DNA from: Staphylococcus sp. CAG:324
Lineage (GTDB): Bacteria; Bacillota_I; Bacilli_A; ML615J-28; CAG-313
Direction of reading: 5' to 3'
NCBI GenBank assembly: GCA_000433035.1
Contig: FR890799.1
Span: 1-25,493, forward strand
Length of the DNA stretch: 25,493 bases
A program made the translations under genes and the position numbers. Below, piece by piece: positions 1 through 7,222 of the stretch (its first letter is position 1; each line of letters starts with the position of its first letter). The notes beneath the pieces were generated by a model, which was not told the origin of the DNA, ran no database searches, and saw nothing but the letters and a program-made list of their open reading frames with translations.

Positions 1-64
1 TTTTTTAGTGTCTACATTTATTTTACCATTTCAAAGAAAAAGTTTACTTCTTTTTTATTTATCA

Positions 65-1828
65 TTATGCATTCAATAATTTTTCGAGTTCCTCTACTAA
101 ATTATCCATTCGCTCAACAACTGCCATATAGGCATCTTTTTTTGTAAAATCAACCCCTGCTTCTTTTGCTTGATCAACCGGATATTTTGAACCACCAGAT
201 TTTAATAAATTTATATATCGATCAAATGCTCCTGGTACTTTTTCCTTAACATCCTTATATATTTTAAAACTTGCCGCAAAAGATGTTGCATATTGATAAA
301 CATAAAATGGCGTATAAAATAAATGAGGAATATAGGCCCAAACATATTGTTTCACTTCTTCTTTTGTAATATCTAAGCCATAATATTTTTTATATAAATC
401 AATCATAATTTGTGATAAAACTTGATGATTGATAGGATTCCCTTTAGCCACTTCATGATTAGCTAAATATTCATATTCAGCAAACAATGTTTGACGATAA
501 AATGTACTCATAATTTCATCAATTGCTTTTTGAATTACCATAATTTTTTCTTCTTTTGTTGCATCAGGCAAAGATAAGAAATAATCAAGTAGCGTATGTT
601 CATTAAAAGTAGAAGCAATTTCTGCCACAAAAATCGTGTAATCTTGCAACATCGTTGGTTGTGTTTGAGTTGCATACATAGAATGAATAGAATGACCTGC
701 CTCATGAGCAACTGTAAATACACTATCTAAAGTATTATCAAAGTTCAGTAAAATAAATGGATGAAGATTAGCAACACTTGATGAATATGCTCCTGTTCTT
801 TTCCCAACCTTTTCCATTACATCAACAAAACCATCCCTTAATACTTCATGAGCTTTGTCCTGAAAATCTTGTGGAAATTGCGAAATAGAATGAAAGAAAA
901 GTTCCTTTGCTTCCTCATATGTATATTCTTTATTAGAATGTGCAAGTTCTAAAAACCGATCATAAGTATGATATTGTTTTAATCCTAAATATTTTTTACG
1001 AAGACGTATATATTTTTTTAATGATTTATTATATTTTCCAGCAACCTCAATTAAATTTGTAAATACTTTTGTTGGAATATTGTCATTATATAAATAACTT
1101 TCTAAAACTGAATCATAATTTCTAGCTTTTGATGTAGCCTTATTTGTTTGTAGAACATTATTATAAATCGTAGCATAAGTTGTCTTATGTTCATCAAAGG
1201 TTTTAAACACTGCTTCAAATATTTTTTTTCTATCTGTTGCATTGTCACTTGATGCAATTAAAGAACGATAATTACCTTGAGTAACAGTGACTACTTTTTT
1301 ATTTTTTAATTTTACATCTTGACTTTTGCCATCTCCTACTGCAAGCGCACTATAAAGTTCTGCAGCACTAGATGTTATAGGTGCATACAATGATAAAAGT
1401 TTTTCACTACTAGCATCTAATACATGTTTAGCTCCACGGAAAAGTTTTTCTAAACTAAAACGAAATTCTTCAATTTCTGGATTTCTATCAACAAATTCCA
1501 TTGCTTTTTTTTCACCAATAGAAATGATTTCTGGTTCAGCATAGGATACAACTTCTGATAAAGTATATAATACCATTCTACATCTATTCAGATTTGCGGC
1601 ATTTTCTACATCCTTTTTATTTAAATCACTCTTTAGTGATGCATATTGATAAACTCGAGAAGCATCATTTTCAAATTGTCTTGTTAACAAAAAATATTTA
1701 ACAAAATACTCTTCATTTGATAACTTACCCTCATACTCTTTGAATTGCTCAACTAATTGATTTACACTTTCTAAACTTTTTTCAAATTCCTCTTGATTTT
1801 TAAAATGATACGTTAAATCCCAATTCAT
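65..1828 (-). CDS. pepF: Oligoendopeptidase F, M3 family metallopeptidase
   Basis: This is a 587-residue cytosolic zinc endopeptidase that cuts short peptides taken up or released during protein turnover. The zinc motif HEAGH lies at residues 375-379, and a third ligand is likely Glu403 in VAEIAST, the standard M3 arrangement. An N-terminal helical oligopeptidase F region precedes the catalytic domain, and the length matches the family (about 600 residues). The ATG at 1828 follows a GGAGGT ribosome site about 10 bases upstream. No signal peptide is present. The gene is downstream of a terminator (about 1903-1929) that ends the neighbouring membrane-protein transcript, so it is probably transcribed alone. 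No clear terminator is visible in bases 1-64 beyond a weak A/T-rich hairpin. Family assignment is secure; peptide substrates are not deducible. Confidence 0.95.
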   Translation of the reverse strand: MNWDLTYHFKNQEEFEKSLESVNQLVEQFKEYEGKLSNEEYFVKYFLLTRQFENDASRVYQYASLKSDLNKKDVENAANLNRCRMVLYTLSEVVSYAEPEIISIGEKKAMEFVDRNPEIEEFRFSLEKLFRGAKHVLDASSEKLLSLYAPITSSAAELYSALAVGDGKSQDVKLKNKKVVTVTQGNYRSLIASSDNATDRKKIFEAVFKTFDEHKTTYATIYNNVLQTNKATSKARNYDSVLESYLYNDNIPTKVFTNLIEVAGKYNKSLKKYIRLRKKYLGLKQYHTYDRFLELAHSNKEYTYEEAKELFFHSISQFPQDFQDKAHEVLRDGFVDVMEKVGKRTGAYSSSVANLHPFILLNFDNTLDSVFTVAHEAGHSIHSMYATQTQPTMLQDYTIFVAEIASTFNEHTLLDYFLSLPDATKEEKIMVIQKAIDEIMSTFYRQTLFAEYEYLANHEVAKGNPINHQVLSQIMIDLYKKYYGLDITKEEVKQYVWAYIPHLFYTPFYVYQYATSFAASFKIYKDVKEKVPGAFDRYINLLKSGGSKYPVDQAKEAGVDFTKKDAYMAVVERMDNLVEELEKLLNA

Positions 1829-1850
1829 CTTTTCATACCTCCAAGTATTT

Positions 1851-1880
1851 TCTATAATTTTATTTTAACATAAAATGCAA
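1851..1880 (-). promoter_or_regulatory. Candidate promoter of pepF
   Basis: Read on the minus strand, TTGCAT (1875-1880) is followed after 18 bases by TATAGA (1851-1856), 23 bases upstream of the pepF ATG. Both boxes are imperfect, so this is a plausible rather than a strong call. Confidence 0.4.
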
Positions 1881-1902
1881 ATTTTTAAAACTAATTAGTA
1901 TT

Positions 1903-1929
1903 GAAAAATGCAAGGAGAATCTCCTTACA
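1903..1929 (-). terminator. Intrinsic terminator of the small membrane protein gene
   Basis: On the minus strand a 9-bp stem (TGTAAGGAG with CTCCTTGCA, one G-U pair) closes a 3-base loop and runs into TTTTT. It lies 8 bases after the stop codon of the membrane protein at 1937 and ahead of the pepF promoter. Confidence 0.8.
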
Positions 1930-1936
1930 TCAATTC

Positions 1937-2440
1937 TTATATCTTTATTTGATTTGTTCTTACATACTTTACTAATAAAATAGTGGTTACTAAACTTTGT
2001 ATAAACACAATCAAACTTACAATAAGCCATAATACAGTATCTTGAATATGTATTATACTAATAATCAATCCTATAGTTGAAACAAATATATATAGTATTT
2101 CAAACACTAATAGTGTAATTGTTGATTTTTTTTGATAGTCATTTAAATATAAAATTTTTCGTGAATGAATCAAATAAACAATTGCGCATATACCCAATAC
2201 AATTGCAACAATTAAGGATATGATTCCAATAGCGGTAACTAAAACTGAAGCAAAAGCTGAACTACAAGCAGCAATTTGATTGTCAAGTCCACTAGAAGGA
2301 TTGGTATTATTCTTTGCTTTTTGCCCTTCAACAATTAAAAAGATACCACCAAAAAAAAGAATAATTGTTACAACTAATTGAATAATACTTTTTATATATA
2401 ATATTAAGCCACACGTTTTTTTAAGTTTTTCTATTTGCAT
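1937..2440 (-). CDS. Small four-helix membrane protein, unknown function
   Basis: I do not recognise a characterised family. The 167-residue protein has four hydrophobic segments: near residues 10-33, a second after a short Asn/Ser-rich extracytoplasmic-looking stretch (about 55-80), and two in the C-terminal third. It begins MQIEKLKK and ends in a short basic tail, a layout typical of small DUF membrane proteins in Firmicutes. I chose the ATG at 2440 because GGAGG lies 5 bases before it; an upstream in-frame ATG at 2521 would run through the structured RNA described at 2461-2640 and has no ribosome site. The only promoter visible upstream is the one that makes that RNA, with no terminator between, so this gene may be expressed by read-through from it. 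Confidence 0.75.
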   Translation of the reverse strand: MQIEKLKKTCGLILYIKSIIQLVVTIILFFGGIFLIVEGQKAKNNTNPSSGLDNQIAACSSAFASVLVTAIGIISLIVAIVLGICAIVYLIHSRKILYLNDYQKKSTITLLVFEILYIFVSTIGLIISIIHIQDTVLWLIVSLIVFIQSLVTTILLVKYVRTNQIKI

Positions 2441-2460
2441 TTTTCCTCCAAAATAAATAC

Positions 2461-2640
2461 CCAGATGAGCCGTTATCACAAGATGCGCAACCGCATCTAA
2501 AATAAGGTGGTAAACTAGCAATTTTACATTGGGATTCCTATTATTGTCTATAGGCCTTCAACGCTTGTAAAATCTTGTTCCCTAAGTGTGTTCTGTTCGG
2601 GTCGCTCAAAAAATAAGTGAAAATGCGAACTCTCCAGGTA
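2461..2640 (-). ncRNA. ssrS: Structured RNA of about 180 nt, probable 6S RNA
   Basis: The minus strand starts 6-7 bases after a perfect TATAAT and opens with a helix: CCTGGAGAGTT (2628-2638) pairs with the 3' strand at 2461-2472 over about 11 bp with one bulged A. Inside are a long apical arm (ATTTTACA pairs with TGTAAAAT, then CCTAT with ATAGG) and, on the 3' side, a compact hairpin GATGCG-GTTG-CGCATC. Size, terminal helix, an internal open region and a small hairpin on the 3' side all suit Firmicutes 6S RNA, which binds housekeeping RNA polymerase. I see no hallmark of tmRNA, SRP RNA, RNase P or a T-box. The alternative is a long riboswitch-like leader, since the next gene's GGAGG begins only about 15 bases after the terminal helix. 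Confidence 0.6.
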
Positions 2641-2645
2641 ATTTA

Positions 2646-2674
2646 ATTATACCATATTCATATATATTTTTCAA
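2646..2674 (-). promoter_or_regulatory. Strong promoter of the 2461-2640 RNA
   Basis: TTGAAA (2669-2674) is followed after exactly 17 bases by TATAAT (2646-2651), placing the start near 2640, at the first base of the RNA's terminal helix. Confidence 0.85.
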
Positions 2675-2751
2675 TATTTATAAGCATTTTATTCATAAAT
2701 TTTTTTGTTTTTTAAAAATAATTATTTCTGATTATGAATGAAATTATTTAC

Positions 2752-2780
2752 TTGAAAAAAATAATTTATTTAGATATAAT
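2752..2780 (+). promoter_or_regulatory. Promoter of the ttcA-like gene
   Basis: TTGAAA (2752-2757), a 17-base spacer and TATAAT (2775-2780) lie 27 bases before the ATG. It is divergent from the RNA promoter about 80 bp away, and the sequence around the -10 box resembles the promoter of the next gene. Confidence 0.85.
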
Positions 2781-2807
2781 AATATAAATATATATAATGA
2801 GGTTAGT

Positions 2808-3641
2808 ATGGAAAAATATCAAATAATTGAACAAAGTATTATTAAAAAATTTAGGCCTCAAATTTGGCGAATGTTTATACGAGCAATTGATGAATACAAA
2901 TTGATTGAAGAAAATGATAAAATTGCAATATGTATTTCCGGTGGTAAAGATTCCATGCTACTGGCAAAATGTATGGAAGAATTACAAAAACACGGAAACG
3001 TTAAATTTGATCTTGTTTACTTATGTATGGATCCCGGTTATAGTACTAAAAATGTAGAAAAAATTAAACAAAACGCTATTTTATTAAATCTTCATCTAGA
3101 TTTCTTTCATTCTAATATTTTTGATTATGTAAAAAAAATTGATGAATCTCCTTGCTATTTATGTGCTAGAATGAGAAGAGGATTTCTATATAGTGAGGCA
3201 CAAAAAAGAGGATGCAATAAAATTGCTTTAGGTCATCATTTTGACGATGTAATTGAAACTGTATTAATGAGTATGTTTTATGGAGCGGAATATAAAACAA
3301 TGATGCCTAAAGTAATAAGCAAAAACTATCATCAAATGGAATTAATTAGACCTCTTTATTTGGTCAAAGAGCAAAGCATTGTTGATTGGTGTAAGTATAA
3401 TGAATTAGAATTTTTACAATGTGCATGTGATTTTACAAAAAACAACTTATATCAAGACTCTTCTAAAAGAAAAGAGATTAAACTACTCATATCTGACCTT
3501 AGAAAAAAATATAAAGACATTGATAAAAATATTTTTCATAGCTTTCATAATGTAAATTTAAATACAATTATTGGTTATCATACGGATTCAATTCAATATC
3601 ATTTTTTAGATGATTATGATTTAAAAAAACAAAACCACTAA
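2808..3641 (+). CDS. ttcA: TtcA-like tRNA 2-thiolation ATPase
   Basis: This 277-residue N-type PP-loop ATPase belongs to the TtcA/TtuA group, which adenylates a tRNA base and replaces its oxygen with sulfur using an iron-sulfur cluster. SGGKDS at 44-49 is the PP-loop. CYLC at 116-119 followed by ARMRRG supplies two cluster cysteines, and Cys205 or Cys207 (CAC) would be the third. The segment GHHFDDVIET at about 142-151 is characteristic of the family. TtcA makes 2-thiocytidine 32 in enterobacteria; the base modified here is not deducible. The ATG at 2808 has a GAGGT site and its own promoter. The following SGNH gene has a separate promoter. Confidence 0.85.
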   Translation: MEKYQIIEQSIIKKFRPQIWRMFIRAIDEYKLIEENDKIAICISGGKDSMLLAKCMEELQKHGNVKFDLVYLCMDPGYSTKNVEKIKQNAILLNLHLDFFHSNIFDYVKKIDESPCYLCARMRRGFLYSEAQKRGCNKIALGHHFDDVIETVLMSMFYGAEYKTMMPKVISKNYHQMELIRPLYLVKEQSIVDWCKYNELEFLQCACDFTKNNLYQDSSKRKEIKLLISDLRKKYKDIDKNIFHSFHNVNLNTIIGYHTDSIQYHFLDDYDLKKQNH

Positions 3642-3678
3642 TATTTTGAATGCGTTTCCACTTTATTGATTGTTTTGT

Positions 3679-3707
3679 TTGAAATATCTTTTATTTTTAG
3701 ATATAAT
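3679..3707 (+). promoter_or_regulatory. Promoter of the SGNH hydrolase gene
   Basis: TTGAAA (3679-3684), 17 bases, TATAAT (3702-3707). The bases just before the -10 box (TTTAGATATAATA) also occur in the ttcA promoter, and both genes share a TGAGGTT ribosome-site context. Confidence 0.85.
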
Positions 3708-3735
3708 ATATATAATTAAATAGTGAGGTTGCAAA

Positions 3736-4353
3736 ATGGAAATTAAGAAAAAGAGTACTATTTTATTTCTTGGAGATTGCATTACAGGAGCAGATCGAGA
3801 TTTAAATAATCCGAATGATTTAGGACATGGTTATGTTGAAAGAATCAATGATGCAATTAAAAATTATCGTATAAAGGTTGTGAATCGTGGTGTTGATGAA
3901 AATAGAACGATTAATTTGTTAGAACAATATGAAGAAAGTGTCCTAGCAGTCAAACCCGATGTTGTCACTATATATATTGGTATGAATGATGTTTGGCATC
4001 ACTATTCTAAAGGAATTGAAACTACCAATGAAGAATTTGAAAATAATTTTAGATCTCTTCTTGAAAAAATTAAAACTGATTTTAACGTTCCTATTATTAT
4101 TATTGAACCATTCATTATTGATATTACACCAGAACTCACTAAAATGCGTGAAGAATTATGGCAAAAGGTTGATATTATTAGACGTTTAGCAAGAGAATAT
4201 GCGCAAGAATATATTGCATTAGATGGTTCTTTTGCTAGTGCCTGCATTAAACATCAACCTACATTTTATTCAATTGATGGTGTTCATCCTACTGAAGAAG
4301 GTCATAAATTTATTGCTAGACGTTGGTTACGAAATATTATTATTGAAGATTAA
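3736..4353 (+). CDS. SGNH/GDSL-type hydrolase with Cys at the nucleophile position
   Basis: The 205-residue protein has the SGNH esterase blocks in order: block I GDCIT at 13-17, block II glycine in NRGVDEN (Gly52), block III GMND with Asn84, and block V DGVHP with Asp181 and His184. These enzymes are esterases or acyl/acetyl hydrolases acting on lipids, sugars or cell-wall acetyl groups. The catalytic Ser of the usual GDSIT motif is replaced by Cys15 (codon TGC), while all other catalytic positions are kept, so it may be a thiol esterase or weakened. No signal peptide is seen, so it is predicted cytosolic. The ATG follows GAGG by 8-9 bases. A strong bidirectional terminator follows. Confidence 0.85.
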   Translation: MEIKKKSTILFLGDCITGADRDLNNPNDLGHGYVERINDAIKNYRIKVVNRGVDENRTINLLEQYEESVLAVKPDVVTIYIGMNDVWHHYSKGIETTNEEFENNFRSLLEKIKTDFNVPIIIIEPFIIDITPELTKMREELWQKVDIIRRLAREYAQEYIALDGSFASACIKHQPTFYSIDGVHPTEEGHKFIARRWLRNIIIED

Positions 4354-4400
4354 AAAATAGTACAAACTAAATGCTTTAGGCAAATAGTTTGTACTATTTT
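4354..4400. terminator. Bidirectional terminator between converging genes
   Basis: A 16-bp perfect inverted repeat (4354-4369 with 4385-4400; core AGTACAAACT) encloses a loop that can itself pair TGC with GCA. A-tracts and T-tracts flank it, so it can serve both the SGNH gene on the plus strand and the membrane protein on the minus strand. Confidence 0.9.
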
Positions 4401-4403
4401 AAT

Positions 4404-5378
4404 TTAATGATTCTTTGTTCTTGTAATAAACCCCCAAGATATAAAAATTCCGATTATATCAAATAATATACTTTGTAATACGATAGTATAACATTGATTA
4501 TCAGGATTACGGATATAACCTATTAAACTTTCGCCATTCGTATTGGCTAAAATGGCCAAAAAACATATCGTAGCTACAATTGTTGCCAAAAATGATGATA
4601 TAGCAACGCATAAAGTAGTATACCATTTTAAAGGAGCCTTACCAAGTGTATAACCAAGATAAGCACAAATAGGAGATAGTGCATATAACACACCGATAAA
4701 ATAATCCGCAAATATTAAAGCAAGAAAAGCTGGAATAAACCCAATAAATGCCCCTATTATTCCTCCTAATAGACTCATTTTCAATCTATTGGATTTCTCT
4801 TTTGTTGTTTTCAACTCTTCTTCTGCACAAGATTGGTGAGATAACACATATAGTTTTCTTATTACAACCCATTCCTTTTCTTCCTTTTCTTTATCATCAT
4901 TACAAAATAGACACCTATTATAATCATCAATATTCTCTTTTTGTAATGCTTTCGTAAGAGTATTCATAAATTCTATAAAAAAGTCTTTTTTATTCTCATT
5001 TTCTTTAGGAAAATTAATGAGTGCTTGTAAAAGAAAAGCATTATGTTCTTCATTCATACTAACAACGAATTGTAATTCTTTTCTTATAGTTTTGATATTA
5101 TCTAAAGTCATAACTTTATTAACTAATATAGATACTTGATAAGTAGGTATCTTTTTATTCGATAACAGATTTAAAGAGAAATGATATCCATTATTTACAC
5201 CATAAATTGTTTTTTTCTCTATATGATATCCTAAAATATTGGCTAACTCTAATACTTGCTTTTCTTTCATACTTATGTTTTTCTCCTTTATCATAATTTT
5301 CGTATATTGTATCATATTATCATTCTTTTTTCTATAATTTTGATAAAAATTGTCAAATAACATCTTGTCATCTGACAA
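4404..5378 (-). CDS. Unrecognised membrane protein with cysteine-rich soluble N-terminal region
   Basis: I do not recognise the family. About 200 soluble residues come first, rich in Lys, Glu and Asn, with a Cys156-x2-Cys159 pair and His181-x2-Cys184 that could bind a metal. Four hydrophobic segments follow at roughly 202-226, 228-246, 252-276 and 297-317, with a short basic tail. The gene starts 6 bases after the antiporter stop codon, so it is the third gene of the PII-like/antiporter operon. The start is uncertain: TTG at 5378 or ATG at 5363, and neither has a ribosome site. An 11-bp inverted repeat (5345-5383) spans both possible starts. A role in ion or envelope homeostasis is only guilt by association. 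Confidence 0.75.
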   Translation of the reverse strand: MSDDKMLFDNFYQNYRKKNDNMIQYTKIMIKEKNISMKEKQVLELANILGYHIEKKTIYGVNNGYHFSLNLLSNKKIPTYQVSILVNKVMTLDNIKTIRKELQFVVSMNEEHNAFLLQALINFPKENENKKDFFIEFMNTLTKALQKENIDDYNRCLFCNDDKEKEEKEWVVIRKLYVLSHQSCAEEELKTTKEKSNRLKMSLLGGIIGAFIGFIPAFLALIFADYFIGVLYALSPICAYLGYTLGKAPLKWYTTLCVAISSFLATIVATICFLAILANTNGESLIGYIRNPDNQCYTIVLQSILFDIIGIFISWGFITRTKNH

Positions 5379-5383
5379 TTTTT
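5345..5383 (-). promoter_or_regulatory. Inverted repeat over the start of the membrane protein gene
   Basis: AAAAATTGTCA and its reverse complement (5345-5355 and 5373-5383) are separated by 17 bases, and the minus-strand 3' arm ends in TTTTT. It could act as a partial terminator after the antiporter gene, or as a hairpin covering the TTG and ATG starts. Confidence 0.55.
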
Positions 5384-5384
5384 A

Positions 5385-6650
5385 TTAATTTGTAATTATT
5401 ATATCTTCTTTTTTTGATTTTAACTTTTTTGGTTCTACTTGAATTTCTCCTGCTTTTGTTAAAGCTACTTTAGTTAAAACAGGTCCAAACAATTCATATA
5501 TTAAAGTTGCACAAAGAACAATAGTCACAACTTGCTTAGCAATATTGGGGTTAATAACTGAAAATTTGCTTGAAACCATTTGAGCCATGCCAATAGCCAC
5601 ACCAGCTTGTGGCAACAGCGCAAAACCCAAATATTTTTTTACATTATTATCAGCATGAACAATTTTAGCACCCAAATAAGAACCAAAATACTTACCTATA
5701 CTTCTTGAAATTAAATATACAATTCCAACAATACCAATTGAAGCAAGTAAGGTTATGTCTAATTCTGCACTTGACAAAATAAAAAATAACATAAATAGCG
5801 GTGGTGTCCATTTTTCACATCCATCCATTATTCCTAAGGCACTTTGATTCAAATTACAAAAAGTAGCGCCAATCATCATACAAACTAATAATGATGATAA
5901 ACTAAATGGAAAATTTTCAAATAATTCGCATAATCCTACACCTAGTAAAACCGCAGTAATCATTAAAATTAACCTATTGGCTCTCGATTTAAACCATTTC
6001 ATTGATAATGCTAAAAGACTACCAATTGCAAAACCAATTAAAAGAGAACAAACTATTTCAGCAAGTGGATATACTAAAATATTCATAACTGTAATTTTAT
6101 CACCAGTTGCAAATACTTTAGCAATCGCAAAAGAAACAGAAAAAAACATAAGACCAAACGCATCGTCTAAAGCAACCACAGGAAGTAAGGTATCTGTTAC
6201 AATTCCTTTTGCTTTATATTGTCTTACAACCATTAAGGTTGCAGCAGGAGCCGTAGCAGTAGCAATTGCGCCTAACACAAGAGCTAAGGCAAGATTGCCT
6301 TGATTATAATTGCGCAAACAAATAAAAACTAAAACAATCGAAATATCAACTAAAATTAATGCCATAAAACTTTGAGCAAAAGTAATTGTAAAAATACTTT
6401 TACCAAGTTTTTTTAAACTTGATATTTTAAATTCACCACCAATTGAAAAAGCAATAAAGCCTAAAGCAATCGTTACTATGATTGATAAATTCTTAACAGT
6501 ATCTTCATTTAACAATTTCAAACAGTATGGTCCAATGATTAATCCTATTACAAGATAACCCGTAACATTAGGTAAATGTAATAATTTAACAATTCTAGTA
6601 GAAATCAATCCTGCCACAAGGGCAATTGCAATACTTAAAATAATGGTCAT
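5385..6650 (-). CDS. CPA2-family cation/proton antiporter
   Basis: This protein of about 421 residues has around 12 hydrophobic segments and belongs to the monovalent cation:proton antiporter-2 (Kef/NapA-like) superfamily. It exchanges Na+ or K+ for H+ across the membrane. The region ATATAPAATLMVVRQ and the pair of acidic residues in VVALDDAFG correspond to the unwound helix and the Asp-Asp ion site seen in electrogenic members. There is no C-terminal RCK/TrkA domain. I prefer ATG at 6650, with AAGG 11 bases upstream, over the TTG at 6659 that overlaps the preceding gene and lies too close to that site. The stop of the PII-like gene is 1 base before the ATG, so the two are translationally coupled. 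Regulation by the PII-like partner is an inference from that coupling. Confidence 0.88.
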   Translation of the reverse strand: MTIILSIAIALVAGLISTRIVKLLHLPNVTGYLVIGLIIGPYCLKLLNEDTVKNLSIIVTIALGFIAFSIGGEFKISSLKKLGKSIFTITFAQSFMALILVDISIVLVFICLRNYNQGNLALALVLGAIATATAPAATLMVVRQYKAKGIVTDTLLPVVALDDAFGLMFFSVSFAIAKVFATGDKITVMNILVYPLAEIVCSLLIGFAIGSLLALSMKWFKSRANRLILMITAVLLGVGLCELFENFPFSLSSLLVCMMIGATFCNLNQSALGIMDGCEKWTPPLFMLFFILSSAELDITLLASIGIVGIVYLISRSIGKYFGSYLGAKIVHADNNVKKYLGFALLPQAGVAIGMAQMVSSKFSVINPNIAKQVVTIVLCATLIYELFGPVLTKVALTKAGEIQVEPKKLKSKKEDIIITN

Positions 6651-6651
6651 A

Positions 6652-6984
6652 TTATTCAATACCTTCTAAAAAATCTATAGGTAGTGAATACATAAAGCCC
6701 TTATCTTTGATACCGCCAGTGGCTTCATTTATAAGACTAGCTAATTTTTTTACTTCATCATCATGTTTTACAACAACAAATACCATAGGTCTTGGTGAAT
6801 GATCGTATTCAATAACTTTACTAATACCACCAAACATTGGTACAGGTTCTATGTTATTGGTTAAAAGCGCCTTTTTAATACTAAGAGTCGGCATAACACT
6901 GCCATGAAAATGATTATCAGACAATTTTTTTAATATTTTAGGCATATATTCACCATCAACTAATACTGTTACAAATAATTTCAT
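6652..6984 (-). CDS. PII-like signalling protein
   Basis: The 110-residue protein has the beta-alpha-beta, beta-alpha-beta ferredoxin-like layout of PII and PII-like regulators. It opens with MKLFVTVLVD (strand 1), a helix YMPKILKKLSDNH, a second strand, then a flexible central stretch in the place of the T-loop (about 35-65). A second half follows with PRPMVFVVVKH and helix DDEVKKLASLINEATG. Classical PII uridylylation or glutamine-site residues are not evident, so it resembles PII-like proteins paired with transporters (for example SbtB with SbtA) or the c-di-AMP receptor PstA. The ligand is unknown. ATG at 6984 follows AAGGAA. It is first in an operon with the antiporter, suggesting it gates that transporter. 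Confidence 0.65.
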   Translation of the reverse strand: MKLFVTVLVDGEYMPKILKKLSDNHFHGSVMPTLSIKKALLTNNIEPVPMFGGISKVIEYDHSPRPMVFVVVKHDDEVKKLASLINEATGGIKDKGFMYSLPIDFLEGIE

Positions 6985-7010
6985 TTTATTCCTTCTTTCT
7001 CATCGATACT

Positions 7011-7038
7011 ATTATATCACTTTTATAAAATAATGCAA
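7011..7038 (-). promoter_or_regulatory. Promoter of the PII-like/antiporter operon
   Basis: On the minus strand TTGCAT (7033-7038), a 16-base spacer and TATAAT (7011-7016) lie 27 bases upstream of the PII-like ATG. Confidence 0.75.
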
Positions 7039-7069
7039 CATTTATATAAGAGAAAAGGTTTTATTTTTT

Positions 7070-7131
7070 ATAAAAAAAAGAGCTTCAAATATTTTCCCCC
7101 CCAAGCAAATATCAGAAGCATTTATATTATA
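7070..7131 (-). ncRNA. Possible tiny RNA, or an orphan terminator with a G7 loop
   Basis: On the minus strand a perfect TATAAT (7126-7131) is followed 6 bases later by a hairpin: GCTTC pairs with GAAGC, then ATATTT with AAATAT after a 2x2 mismatch, around a loop holding seven consecutive G (7096-7102), and ends in CTCTTTTTTT. The predicted product would be only about 40-50 nt. No convincing -35 box is seen. The preceding lipoprotein gene already has its own terminator at 7192-7217, so this hairpin is not needed for it. It may still be a second terminator. Confidence 0.4.
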
Positions 7132-7191
7132 CATAATTGTTAAGTCGAATTTTGTTAATTTTTAGTATTAAATTCAAAATATTTTTATTTT

Positions 7192-7217
7192 TTTAAAAAT
7201 GCCTATTTCTAGGCATT
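7192..7217 (-). terminator. Terminator of the 7223-7966 lipoprotein gene
   Basis: AATGCCTA (7198-7205) and TAGGCATT (7210-7217) form an 8-bp stem with a TTTC loop on the plus strand. On the minus strand the stem ends in a T5 run six bases after the TAG stop. Confidence 0.75.
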
Positions 7218-7222
7218 AAAAA

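Noticed and set aside
2441..2521. An in-frame 27-residue N-terminal extension of the small membrane protein
   Set aside because: It runs through the 3' half of the structured RNA and has no ribosome site, whereas the ATG at 2440 has GGAGG at proper spacing.
2461..2640. T-box, RNase P RNA or SRP RNA as the identity of the structured RNA
   Set aside because: No T-box NCCA-pairing bulge, no RNase P core and no SRP apical tetraloop motif are visible.
6652..6659. A TTG start at 6659 for the antiporter, overlapping the PII-like gene
   Set aside because: The only ribosome site (AAGG) would be 2 bases from that TTG, too close; ATG 6650 is 11 bases away.
7070..7120. Calling the G7 hairpin only as the terminator of the lipoprotein gene
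   Set aside because: A hairpin with a T-run already lies immediately after that gene's stop, and a TATAAT precedes the G7 hairpin, so its role was left open.
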